A DNA stretch of 64,000 nt from CAWGJF01 sp963822905 (GTDB lineage Bacteria; Bacteroidota; Ignavibacteria; Ignavibacteriales; Ignavibacteriaceae): contig CAWGJF010000001.1 of assembly GCA_963822905.1 (NCBI GenBank), forward strand, positions 1,550,001-1,614,000, written 5' to 3'. Both the position numbers and the translations under genes were made by a program. Below are positions 56,353 to 64,000 of the stretch, one piece after another (the first letter of the stretch is position 1; each line of letters starts with the position of its first letter). The notes beneath the pieces are model-generated. The model saw only the letters and a program-made list of their open reading frames with translations, did no database searches and was not told where the DNA came from.

Positions 56353-57002
56353 CCGAAGAGCTAATTACTCAGAAAAATTATTGGGACAAGGAAGTTCAGA
56401 ATTTTGATTCAATTTATACACATGGGAAAAGCGGATTTTCTAACTGGCTTGATAAAAAATTCAGATGGGATATGTATGCCAGGTTTAAATATACAATTCA
56501 AAACAGCAAACCTATTGAAGGAAAAACTTTCCTCGATGTAGGGTGTGGAACTGCTTTATTTTCACTCGAGTTCGCAAAGAACGGAGCACAGCTTGTAACC
56601 GGGATTGATATTTCTGAAAATATGATTGAAGTGTGTAAGAAACGGGCATTAAAAGAAGAAGGTGGAAGCAAGTGTGAATTTTTTGTCGGAGACTTACTCA
56701 AATTTAATCCTGAAAGAAAATATGATGTAGTAATTGGAATAGGATTATTTGATTATATCAGCCAGCCTTTTGACGTAATTAAAAAAATGTGTGAAGTTTC
56801 ATCTGATAGAGTTATAATGACATTCCCAAGATCAGCCACCTGGCGTGCAGTAGTTAGAAAAGTTAGATTATCTTTAAAAGGATGTCCGGTTTATTTTTAT
56901 TCAAATAAACAACTGGATGAATTATTTAAAAAAGCTGGATTTGTAAAGTATGATTACGAAATACTTGGACAACTTTTTTGCGTAACTGCTTATTCTAAGT
57001 AG
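56349..57002 (+). CDS. Class I SAM-dependent methyltransferase
   Basis: The 217-residue protein starts within the deacetylase stop (ATGA). It has the SAM-binding motif FLDVGCGTALFSLEFAKNGA, the acidic GIDISENMIEVC and KYDVVIGIGLFDYISQP. It may modify polysaccharide or quinone-type substrates, but the substrate is unknown. Translational coupling with the deacetylase suggests a shared pathway. Confidence 0.9.
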   Translation: MTEELITQKNYWDKEVQNFDSIYTHGKSGFSNWLDKKFRWDMYARFKYTIQNSKPIEGKTFLDVGCGTALFSLEFAKNGAQLVTGIDISENMIEVCKKRALKEEGGSKCEFFVGDLLKFNPERKYDVVIGIGLFDYISQPFDVIKKMCEVSSDRVIMTFPRSATWRAVVRKVRLSLKGCPVYFYSNKQLDELFKKAGFVKYDYEILGQLFCVTAYSK

Positions 57003-57046
57003 AAGTTAACAAACATAATAAATCAAATTAGTTAGGATTAAGAATT

Positions 57047-57580
57047 ATGAAAAATCTTATTCTGCTTTTTGCATTATTGTTGACTCAGACGAATATTTTT
57101 TCACAGGATAAAAATACTGCCCAACCAAAGTATGATGTTTTTTCATTTGAAAAAGAAGTTATTTTGCCAGGATTTCCAAATGATATTTGGGAAATTGTAA
57201 CGGGTGACATCAGTGGTTGGTGGGATCATTCTTTTTCTGGAAAACCTTATTCATTTTATATTGAACCTTATCCCGGTGGTGGATTTTATGAGATATTTGA
57301 TGAAGAGGGAAACGGGGTTCTACATGCAACTGTGATTTATGCAGACAAAGGAAAGCTGCTGAGATTTGATGGACCGCTGGGACTTTCCGGAAAAGCAATT
57401 CAGATAGTAACTACTTACCAGTTTGAAGCTAAAGGAGAAGATTCTACTAAATTTATTGTCTCAATTAATGCTGCTGGTCAGGTTGAAGAAGGAATTCCTG
57501 CAATTGTAGAAAAAGTCTGGGATCATTTCATATACGAACGTTTGGAACCATTCGTAAAATCAAATTATAAAAACGATTAA
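57047..57580 (+). CDS. Exported SRPBCC-fold protein
   Basis: The 177-residue protein has a signal peptide (residues 1-20, ending IFSQ). A START/SRPBCC-type domain follows: FEKEVILPGFPNDIWEIVTGDISGWWDHSFSG, GGGFYEIFDEEGNGVLHATVIY and VWDHFIYERLEPFVKS. It would bind a hydrophobic ligand in the periplasm. No family-specific function is known. Confidence 0.88.
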   Translation: MKNLILLFALLLTQTNIFSQDKNTAQPKYDVFSFEKEVILPGFPNDIWEIVTGDISGWWDHSFSGKPYSFYIEPYPGGGFYEIFDEEGNGVLHATVIYADKGKLLRFDGPLGLSGKAIQIVTTYQFEAKGEDSTKFIVSINAAGQVEEGIPAIVEKVWDHFIYERLEPFVKSNYKND

Positions 57581-57668
57581 AGTAAGTTTCAAATTATTCG
57601 TTTTTTATTCAGCAATTATTAATATTTGGCAGTAGATAAATTAAATTATAAACCATCTTTATTAATAA

Positions 57669-58193
57669 TTGAAGTTTTTAGTTACATTTTCACTTGCAGG
57701 GTTATTTCTTTTTAACTCTATCGGTTACCAGATTTTATTCGGTATTTTGTTCTATGAGCAACATTCTGAAATGAATTCCTGTTTGAATGAAACAGATAAT
57801 AAATCATTGGAAAAGATTGTTATCAATTCATCAAATCATTCTGATTTTTTTGTGGTGAATGAAAATGAAATATTTTATAAAGGTTGCCTCTATGATGTTA
57901 AACATAAAGAGTCGAATGGTGATATAATAATTTATAATTGTAAGAAAGATGAAAAAGAACTTGATCTGTTAAGTCACTTTATCAGAATGAACGATGAAAG
58001 CAAAGAGGGAAGTCGTAAAAACCCACTAAGTAGTTTCCTTCAAAAGACAATCCAGGTTTTATACTTTCAAAAATTTCATCCCTCAGACTTTCAATTACCT
58101 TCATTTGAATTTTGCTATTCAGCATTCACAATTCAATACAATCAACCGACATTAAATTTAATTACTCCACCACCTCAATATTCTCTTTCTTAA
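57669..58193 (+). CDS. Small membrane-anchored protein preceding a TonB receptor (PPP-tail type)
   Basis: The 174-residue protein begins at a TTG with an N-terminal hydrophobic segment (FLVTFSLAGLFLFNSIGYQILFGI). The body is hydrophilic and Lys/Glu-rich, and it ends LITPPPQYSLS. It resembles the protein at 63180-63725 in layout and in the terminal ITPPP. Each lies just upstream of a TonB receptor. The layout recalls the HYC_CC_PP proteins of Bacteroidetes, but the His-Tyr-Cys and Cys-Cys motifs are not present. Its role is probably an accessory to the receptor or a periplasmic adaptor; that is inference. Confidence 0.7.
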   Translation: MKFLVTFSLAGLFLFNSIGYQILFGILFYEQHSEMNSCLNETDNKSLEKIVINSSNHSDFFVVNENEIFYKGCLYDVKHKESNGDIIIYNCKKDEKELDLLSHFIRMNDESKEGSRKNPLSSFLQKTIQVLYFQKFHPSDFQLPSFEFCYSAFTIQYNQPTLNLITPPPQYSLS

Positions 58194-58334
58194 AATTTAT
58201 TTCTCAGATTTAACATAAACCAATCCTATCGTTTGAATAAGAATAATTTTTTTATTCATGATAGGATGGATGAATCTGAACCTATACTTATTCTATAAAT
58301 CTTTTTTAATTAATTACTGAATTTGAGGATAAAA

Positions 58335-60614
58335 ATGAATTTAAAATTTATAGTTGTTTATTGGTTATTACTTTTGCCATCTATTCTATTTGCCCAGGTA
58401 AAACTTTCAGGCAATGTAAACGATAGCGAATCCGGCAGCAAACTGGAATCAGTAAACATTTTTATTCCAGAGCTACAACGCGGAACAGTTACAGATATTT
58501 CAGGAAATTATTCAATCGATAATTTACCCAAGGGTTCATTCAGTGTACAGTTCAGTTATGTTGGATATAAAAGTAAAGTTGTGATTATTTATTTCGATAA
58601 GAGTGAGGTTGTACAGAATGTTAAACTTGAACCATCCAAACTGGAAATTGGTGAGGTTGTAGTTTTAGGAAATAATATTAACGAACTAGAAAAAGTGCCA
58701 TACAAAGTTGAAAAAATTTCAACTGATGATATGAAAAAAGATGGGATGATAACTTTAAACAGGGGGTTAACTTTACTCCCCGGTATATCGGAACTTTCAA
58801 ATGGTTTTTCTATTTCCAAACCCGTGATACGAGGACTTTTTGGTTACAGAGTTGCTTCAATTGTTAGTGGATTACGATTTGATAATCAGGAATGGCAGAA
58901 TGAACACGGCTTTGGAGTTAATGATGTTGGAATCGGAAGTGTCGAAATTATTGAAGGCCCTGCTGCATTATTGTATGGTTCGAACATGATTGGTGGCGCT
59001 GTTAATTTTGTTGACCCGAATTTTGCTCCTGTTGGCAGAACAGTTGCAAATGCAAATCTCCAGATTTTTAGTAACACTCTCGGTGCAAATGCTGATTTCG
59101 GAATCAAAGGATCGGGAGAAAAAATTCGCTGGCAACTTTACGCTGGTGGACAAAGTCATGCTGATTATCTTGATGGTAATGATGAAAAAATTCCCAATAC
59201 TCGTTTTGCAGAAGCAGATGCAAAAGGAATTCTTGGATATAACTATGATTGGGGTTATTCAAGTTTGTCCTACGCATTTTCACATCATATACACGGAGTT
59301 GTTGAAGAAGCTGAACTTAATAATCCTGCTGAAGGTGAAGAAAATCACTTTGAAAGAGAGTTTATGGGTCCGCATCATATAATCCAGACACATATTGCTT
59401 CATTAAGAAATTTGTTTTTTGCCGGCGATTCAAAAATCAAATTGAATCTTGGATTCCAGAATAATCATAGAATTGAACAGGAAGGTCAGGATGAACAAAT
59501 GATACTTGCAAAAAGTACGGCGGAAATGGATATGGGCGAACTTGATGTATTCCTTAATACTTTTTCATATGATGCAGAATGGATTTATCCTGTGTTTACA
59601 GAAGGTGAACTTACCCTCGGAACACAGGGGCAAATCCAGGGAAATGAAAACGAAGGTGGACGAATATTGGTTCCAAATGCTGATATAAATGAGTTTTCTG
59701 GTTTCGCCTATTTAAAAAAGAATTTTGAGAAATTTTTATTTGAAGGTGGTGCCCGTTACGATTTCAAAAAGATTGAAACAACTGAAATGGGTATACCTGG
59801 CGATGAAGCTTATTTTGCAATGATTGATAAAGACTACAGTACATTTAATGGTGCAATTGGCGGTTCATTTTTTCCTGACAAAAACTGGATAATAAAAATT
59901 AATGCAGCTTCAGGATACAGATCTCCGAATCTTGCGGAACTTGCATCGAATGGTGTTCACGAAGGAACGACAAGGTACGAAATCGGCGATGCAAATCTTG
60001 AAAGTGAACAAAACATTCAGGGTGATCTCGGTATTACATTTGTTTCAGAATTTGTGAAAGTTTCTGCCAGTGGCTTTTATAATCATATTCAGAATTTTAT
60101 TTACCTGAACCAGACAACTGAAATGATCGACATAAATACGGTTTACAGGTTTATTCAGGAAGATGCAAATTTATACGGTGGTGAATTCAGTCTTGATATA
60201 AAACCGAATGATTGGCTGGATCTGAGTGGTTCATTTTCAACTGTTATCGGGAAGAAGAAGGATGAAAGTTATCTGCCTTTCATGCCGGCTGATAAAATTA
60301 TTGCCGGTGCTAGATTCAATTTACCTGATATGCCATCCATCAAGAATATTTTTATAAGCTTTAATACAAGAACCTACCTGGAACAAAACAGGAATGCGGT
60401 AAACGAAACATCAACACCAGGGTATACATTACTTGATGCCGGGATTGGTGGTACATTTGCAGTTGGTTCAGTCCCTATTACTGCTACAATCAACGCCACA
60501 AATATTTTAGGTGAGGTTTATATTAATCATCTGAGCCTGTTAAAACCGCTTGGGGTTAATGATATGGGAAGAAATATTAGTTTATCATTAAATGTTCCAT
60601 TTGATGTAAACTAG
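58335..60614 (+). CDS. TonB-dependent receptor with CarboxypepD-reg-like N-terminus
   Basis: The start at ATG 58335 (MNLKFIVVYWLLLLPSILFAQ) follows GAGG; an in-frame TTG upstream is less likely. The 759-residue protein has a carboxypeptidase-regulatory-like domain (residues 22-100, GNVNDSESGSKLESVNIFI), a plug (RGLTLLPGISEL, GSVEIIEGPAALLYGSNMIGGAVN) and a 22-strand barrel. A His/Glu-rich loop (HHIHGVVEEAEL, HFEREFMGPHHII) is like that of zinc or heavy-metal receptors such as ZnuD. The metal assignment is inference. Confidence 0.9.
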   Translation: MNLKFIVVYWLLLLPSILFAQVKLSGNVNDSESGSKLESVNIFIPELQRGTVTDISGNYSIDNLPKGSFSVQFSYVGYKSKVVIIYFDKSEVVQNVKLEPSKLEIGEVVVLGNNINELEKVPYKVEKISTDDMKKDGMITLNRGLTLLPGISELSNGFSISKPVIRGLFGYRVASIVSGLRFDNQEWQNEHGFGVNDVGIGSVEIIEGPAALLYGSNMIGGAVNFVDPNFAPVGRTVANANLQIFSNTLGANADFGIKGSGEKIRWQLYAGGQSHADYLDGNDEKIPNTRFAEADAKGILGYNYDWGYSSLSYAFSHHIHGVVEEAELNNPAEGEENHFEREFMGPHHIIQTHIASLRNLFFAGDSKIKLNLGFQNNHRIEQEGQDEQMILAKSTAEMDMGELDVFLNTFSYDAEWIYPVFTEGELTLGTQGQIQGNENEGGRILVPNADINEFSGFAYLKKNFEKFLFEGGARYDFKKIETTEMGIPGDEAYFAMIDKDYSTFNGAIGGSFFPDKNWIIKINAASGYRSPNLAELASNGVHEGTTRYEIGDANLESEQNIQGDLGITFVSEFVKVSASGFYNHIQNFIYLNQTTEMIDINTVYRFIQEDANLYGGEFSLDIKPNDWLDLSGSFSTVIGKKKDESYLPFMPADKIIAGARFNLPDMPSIKNIFISFNTRTYLEQNRNAVNETSTPGYTLLDAGIGGTFAVGSVPITATINATNILGEVYINHLSLLKPLGVNDMGRNISLSLNVPFDVN

Positions 60615-60640
60615 GATTAATAGATTTGTTTAAAGAATTA

Positions 60641-60668
60641 TAAGGGAACTGATTATTCAGTTCCCTTA
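60641..60668. terminator. Bidirectional Rho-independent terminator
   Basis: A perfect 12-bp inverted repeat (TAAGGGAACTGA / TCAGTTCCCTTA) with a TTAT loop lies between the two convergent TonB receptor genes. It is flanked by AT-rich sequence on both sides and can serve both strands. Confidence 0.88.
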
Positions 60669-60682
60669 TTTCAGAGAAAAAA

Positions 60683-63085
60683 TTATAGATTCAATCTTAG
60701 TGAACCAATAAAGTTCCTGCCTGCAGCAGAAATTCCTGATGAATAAGGTCTGTATCTTTGGTCTGTAATATTTTCAACTCCTACATATACCTCAAAATTT
60801 TCAAGTAACTGATAACTTAGTTTTAGGTTAAGTGTGTACCAGGAAGGGCAGTAAACATCTCCACTATTATCTTTTGCATATAGGTAATCTTTCTCAATTT
60901 CACTTGGAGGCAAATCAGCATTGCTGATTTCACCGTTATATACCACATACAGATTTGCTTCAATATTTTCTTTTCTGAAAATAAATTCAGTTTTCCCAAA
61001 CCACGGAGCCGCGTGTCTTAAAGGTACGGTATCTCCTGCATCATCTTCTTCTTTACCTTTCTGATAATTGAACCTGCTCCGGAAGCTAAAGTATTCGGCA
61101 AAGTTAAGATCAAATGAAAGCTCAACTCCCCATATATAAGCGTTTGCTGCATTCTGGATTGCCTGGACTTTACTCAGTTCACCTGAATAGTAGATGCTGT
61201 CCATTCCATTTAAAATGAAATCTCTTCTCACCAGAGCATTGTCAAGGTATGTGTGATAACTAGTTACATCAAATTCGGCAATCCTTGAAAATATTTTCAT
61301 TAAGCTAATTTCGATGTTGTAAGCATATTCAGGATCGAGACCAGGATTAGGAACAACAACAGCGCCTGGTTCAGAATCAAATACTTTCCCAATGTCATCA
61401 ACATTTGGTGCACGGAATCCGCTGGAAAGATTTAAATTAATTTGCCAATCGTTATGCGGATGCCACACTAATCCCGCGCTTCCTGTTAATGCTCCCGTTT
61501 TGAGTTCAGCAGATGTAAACGGGAATGGATAAAATGTTGTGTCGAAATCTGCATCGAGAGTTACAAAATTATATCGTAATCCCATTTGTAAGACGTACTG
61601 AGGACTAAATTTATTTTTGTATGTAACATATCCGCCAAATGAATTCCAGGTTGAACCATCAGGATACCTTGAAGGGCCGGGAGTGATTTCACCTGTATTT
61701 ATATTTTCAGAATTGCCTGTCGATTTTACTTTATTTAAAACAGCTTCCACTCCATAATATAAATTTGATGTACTATTAATTTCTTTTATGAGATCCAGGT
61801 TAAGAGAAAATGCATAAACTTTTTCTGTGTTGTTAGTTTTATCAACCGCGTTAAGATTCCTGTCGTGTCTACTTTCTTCAAAATGCTGGTAAGCCAGAAT
61901 CAATTTTGAAAGATCATATATTGAATTAGGTGCAAAAGTTGTGACCGTAAGTGAATGCATCATCCAGTTCTGTGGGCCATAGTACCATTCAGCAGAACGA
62001 AGAGTATTATTCCGAGGACGAATCAGCCTGTCATAACGGGAATAATCAGATGTTGTTGAATAATGAAAAGCATATTGGAATGCCCATCGATCAACAGGCT
62101 GGAATAATATTTTTTGCATAAAGTTTAGCTGGTTATATCCGGTTTCAATTTGTTCTTTCGGATCCGGATTAACAAGCACAGGATCTCGACCATTTATCCT
62201 GGTTTGATAAGTTGGTCTTAAAAAATCAACCGGTCCGTTTGAACCCATTACGAGATTATCAAAATCACTGTATGTAACACTTGTAAGAAATCCCAGGTTT
62301 TGTAAACCTATATTGAAATGCAGATGTCCGGTTTTTTCAAAATCAGCAGAAGAAAATCTCGTCATCGCTCCTGCATTAAAAACTAAATTTTCGCCAGATG
62401 CCAGTCTGGGTGACAAAGTATGAAAATTCATTACACCGGCAATCGCATCGCTACCAAAGATTACTGAACCGGGTCCGAAAATAACTTCAGTGTGATCCAG
62501 GGAGTTTGCATCAAGTGAGATTACATTTTGCAGATTCCCGCTTCTGAAAATTGCTGTGTTCATTCTTACGCCATCAACTGCAATCAATAAACGGTTAGTT
62601 GCAAAACCGCGTATCATCGGGCTGCCACCCCCGAGCTGACTTTTCTGGATAAACACATTACCCGACATTCCAAGCATATCTGCAGTAGTTTGCGGATTTT
62701 CAAAATCAACATCACGCGGGGTAATAACTTCAATCGTATTTGGGATTTCACTTTTATTTTCCTCCCACCGGTTTGAACTGACAACTACATTGTCAAGAGA
62801 TATAGTAGTTTGAGTCATCAACACAATAAAATTATCTTCTTCCAATCTTGAATACATAACTTCGATTCTTTCATAACCAATCAGGCGGAAGATTATCAGT
62901 TTCTCTTTATCAAGTCTGATAATATCAACCTTGCCATTAGAGTTTGTTAATACTGCACGGTTCGGATCCGAATTATAAACTGATACAAGTTCAAGTGGGT
63001 TTTGTGTGTCCCGATCTTTAACAGTAACTATTTGAGAAAACAAGGGAATATTCAATAAGAATATCAATAATAGAAATGTTTTCAT
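60683..63085 (-). CDS. TonB-dependent receptor of the hemoglobin/heme type
   Basis: The 800-residue protein has a signal peptide (residues 1-18), a regulatory-like domain (residues 18-95) and a plug with VVSSNRWEENKSEIPNTIEVITPRDV and PMIRGFATNRLLIAVDGVRMN. The plug wording, the RSGNLQNVISLDA phrase and FRAPNVDDIGKVF match hemoglobin/transferrin/lactoferrin-family receptors. The NPNL-type box appears as NPGLDPEY. It should import heme or iron with TonB. It is preceded by the small membrane-anchored gene at 63180. Confidence 0.9.
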   Translation of the reverse strand: MKTFLLLIFLLNIPLFSQIVTVKDRDTQNPLELVSVYNSDPNRAVLTNSNGKVDIIRLDKEKLIIFRLIGYERIEVMYSRLEEDNFIVLMTQTTISLDNVVVSSNRWEENKSEIPNTIEVITPRDVDFENPQTTADMLGMSGNVFIQKSQLGGGSPMIRGFATNRLLIAVDGVRMNTAIFRSGNLQNVISLDANSLDHTEVIFGPGSVIFGSDAIAGVMNFHTLSPRLASGENLVFNAGAMTRFSSADFEKTGHLHFNIGLQNLGFLTSVTYSDFDNLVMGSNGPVDFLRPTYQTRINGRDPVLVNPDPKEQIETGYNQLNFMQKILFQPVDRWAFQYAFHYSTTSDYSRYDRLIRPRNNTLRSAEWYYGPQNWMMHSLTVTTFAPNSIYDLSKLILAYQHFEESRHDRNLNAVDKTNNTEKVYAFSLNLDLIKEINSTSNLYYGVEAVLNKVKSTGNSENINTGEITPGPSRYPDGSTWNSFGGYVTYKNKFSPQYVLQMGLRYNFVTLDADFDTTFYPFPFTSAELKTGALTGSAGLVWHPHNDWQINLNLSSGFRAPNVDDIGKVFDSEPGAVVVPNPGLDPEYAYNIEISLMKIFSRIAEFDVTSYHTYLDNALVRRDFILNGMDSIYYSGELSKVQAIQNAANAYIWGVELSFDLNFAEYFSFRSRFNYQKGKEEDDAGDTVPLRHAAPWFGKTEFIFRKENIEANLYVVYNGEISNADLPPSEIEKDYLYAKDNSGDVYCPSWYTLNLKLSYQLLENFEVYVGVENITDQRYRPYSSGISAAGRNFIGSLRLNL

Positions 63086-63179
63086 TTTAATTCCTTTGAC
63101 TAATTTGCAATAGTTTTGATTTAGCAGCAGAAATCTTACTGCGAAACAATTTTTGTTTTGAATAATAAAGGGAATAAAA

Positions 63180-63725
63180 TTATGAGCGGGGAGGCGGAGT
63201 GATTAAAAATTGTACACCGTCTAACATGTGGTTGGAATTGTAAACAATAAAATAGTTCTCATCCAAGGAATTACATGGCTTAGTTCCAATCTCAGGAGGT
63301 ATTGAATAAAACTGGTTTAAGGAAATGCTTAATCCTTCTAAGTCTTTTTCTTTGTTTGGATCTTCATTTATTAGCTTATTGAAATATTTATCGAAGTAAG
63401 TGTATAGTGCAGATTCATTTTCATCCTCAATACAATACAAGTAAACAGAATCACCTAGAAATTCTTTTTTCACAACATCATACATTTTATTTTGTTGCCT
63501 GAATTCATCGTCTTCAATCCATTGAATTCCAATTTCACCTGGATGGAATTCGCTTTTCTCAAAACTAAATAACACTAATTCAGTTTCCGATATATCGTCC
63601 AGCATTACTTCTAAAATCTCAGTTCTGTATTTTGTCTGAAATATTTTAAATATAGCAAACTGAATTACTCCGTGAGAGATTATCAGGAATAACATACTAA
63701 CTGAAATGATTTCTTTTATTCTCAT
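63180..63725 (-). CDS. Small membrane-anchored protein preceding a TonB receptor (PPP-tail type), second copy
   Basis: The 181-residue protein has an N-terminal hydrophobic segment (IISVSMLFLIISHGVIQFAIF) and a mostly acidic body. It ends VQFLITPPPRS, very like the end of the protein at 57669-58193. It lies 94 bases upstream of the heme-type receptor, in the same orientation. With the other copy it defines a repeated pairing of small protein and receptor. Its function is unknown. Confidence 0.7.
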   Translation of the reverse strand: MRIKEIISVSMLFLIISHGVIQFAIFKIFQTKYRTEILEVMLDDISETELVLFSFEKSEFHPGEIGIQWIEDDEFRQQNKMYDVVKKEFLGDSVYLYCIEDENESALYTYFDKYFNKLINEDPNKEKDLEGLSISLNQFYSIPPEIGTKPCNSLDENYFIVYNSNHMLDGVQFLITPPPRS

Positions 63726-63909
63726 TATGAAATATTTTAATTGGATTTTTAAAGAATAAAAAGAATACCGAAATTTATTCTAATTCATAAAGATAAAACA
63801 TTACCTGGATAATTCACACAAATACGAATCTGTTTTTAAACTGTTTAATATGAGATGTGGAATTGACATCTCAATTTTATATTTTTGAGTAATACAATTT
63901 CTCATTTTT
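63726..63909. other. Divergent intergenic region at the right edge
   Basis: About 180 AT-rich bases separate the minus-strand small gene and the plus-strand partial gene, and hold both promoters. No confident site was identified. Confidence 0.4.
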
Positions 63910-64000
63910 ATGTGTAGAATCATTTCTATACTTCTTTCCTTCCTTATCATTTTAAATTCCAGCGGTTACGTCTTTATCTATATTGAACGATTAGCAAGTA
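63910..64000 (+). CDS. Partial gene: N-terminus of a third small membrane-anchored protein
   Basis: An ATG at 63910 opens a frame to the window edge reading MCRIISILLSFLIILNSSGY. The hydrophobic start with LNSSGY resembles FLFNSIGY of the protein at 57669. It is therefore likely a third member of that family. Only 30 residues are visible. Confidence 0.5.
   Translation, partial: MCRIISILLSFLIILNSSGYVFIYIERLAS

Noticed and set aside
1..64000. tRNA, rRNA and CRISPR elements.
   Set aside because: No T-loop/acceptor pattern, no ribosomal RNA segment and no regular repeat-spacer array was recognised by eye; a tRNAscan or CRISPR search could still find one.

Overview
The window looks like chromosomal DNA of a low-GC member of the FCB group, most likely Ignavibacteria (Ignavibacteriota). 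This is inferred from six secreted proteins that end in the YPNPFNP-type sorting domain typical of that group, from the hrcA-grpE-dnaJ and TonB-receptor gene content, and from the AT-rich base composition. No ribosomal or tRNA gene is present to confirm it.

Left flank (1-22 kb): a CHASE2/sigma-54 activator cut by the window edge; a run of minus-strand secreted beta-propeller and FG-GAP proteins; rsmD with a PilM-like gene and comEA; and the heat-shock set hrcA-grpE-dnaJ. Diverging from these on the plus strand are purM, a TatD/radical-SAM fusion, a PBP4-type D,D-carboxypeptidase and prmA. A GxxExxY protein and a YtcJ-like amidohydrolase follow on the minus strand.

Centre (22.3-36.9 kb): a chromosomal integron. 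An IntI-type tyrosine recombinase with the IntI-specific insertion lies on the minus strand. An attI-like region is followed by about ten cassettes on the plus strand, separated by attC sites. The first five cassettes and the seventh begin with a GTT core whose continuation is the reverse complement of the core at the cassette's far end, which is the expected signature of circular cassettes. Cassettes carry mostly unknown membrane proteins and lipoproteins, two toxin-antitoxin pairs, an RsbU/SpoIIE-type phosphatase, a HAD hydrolase, an ArsR/AHSA1/alpha-beta hydrolase operon with its own Bacteroidetes-type promoter, an isoprenylcysteine-methyltransferase-like protein and a broken TM1410-type protein. 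A three-gene cassette of unknown function (25.7-27.4 kb) is the best candidate for an undescribed system.

Right flank (36.9-64 kb): a GH47 and GH92 alpha-mannosidase pair with an aldo/keto reductase; a duplicated module of 7TM-AraC regulator plus NHL propeller protein; hydrolases; an FG-GAP protein; small metabolic genes (AHSA1, GNAT, beta-carbonic anhydrase, alanine racemase, YfiT/DinB, polysaccharide deacetylase, methyltransferase); and two TonB receptors. Each receptor is preceded by a small membrane-anchored protein ending in a Pro-Pro-Pro motif, and a third such gene starts at the right edge.

Eight genes appear to be broken by single frame changes, spread over the left flank, the array and the mannosidase locus. 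They are either consensus indels in the assembly or real decay; the sequence alone does not decide.
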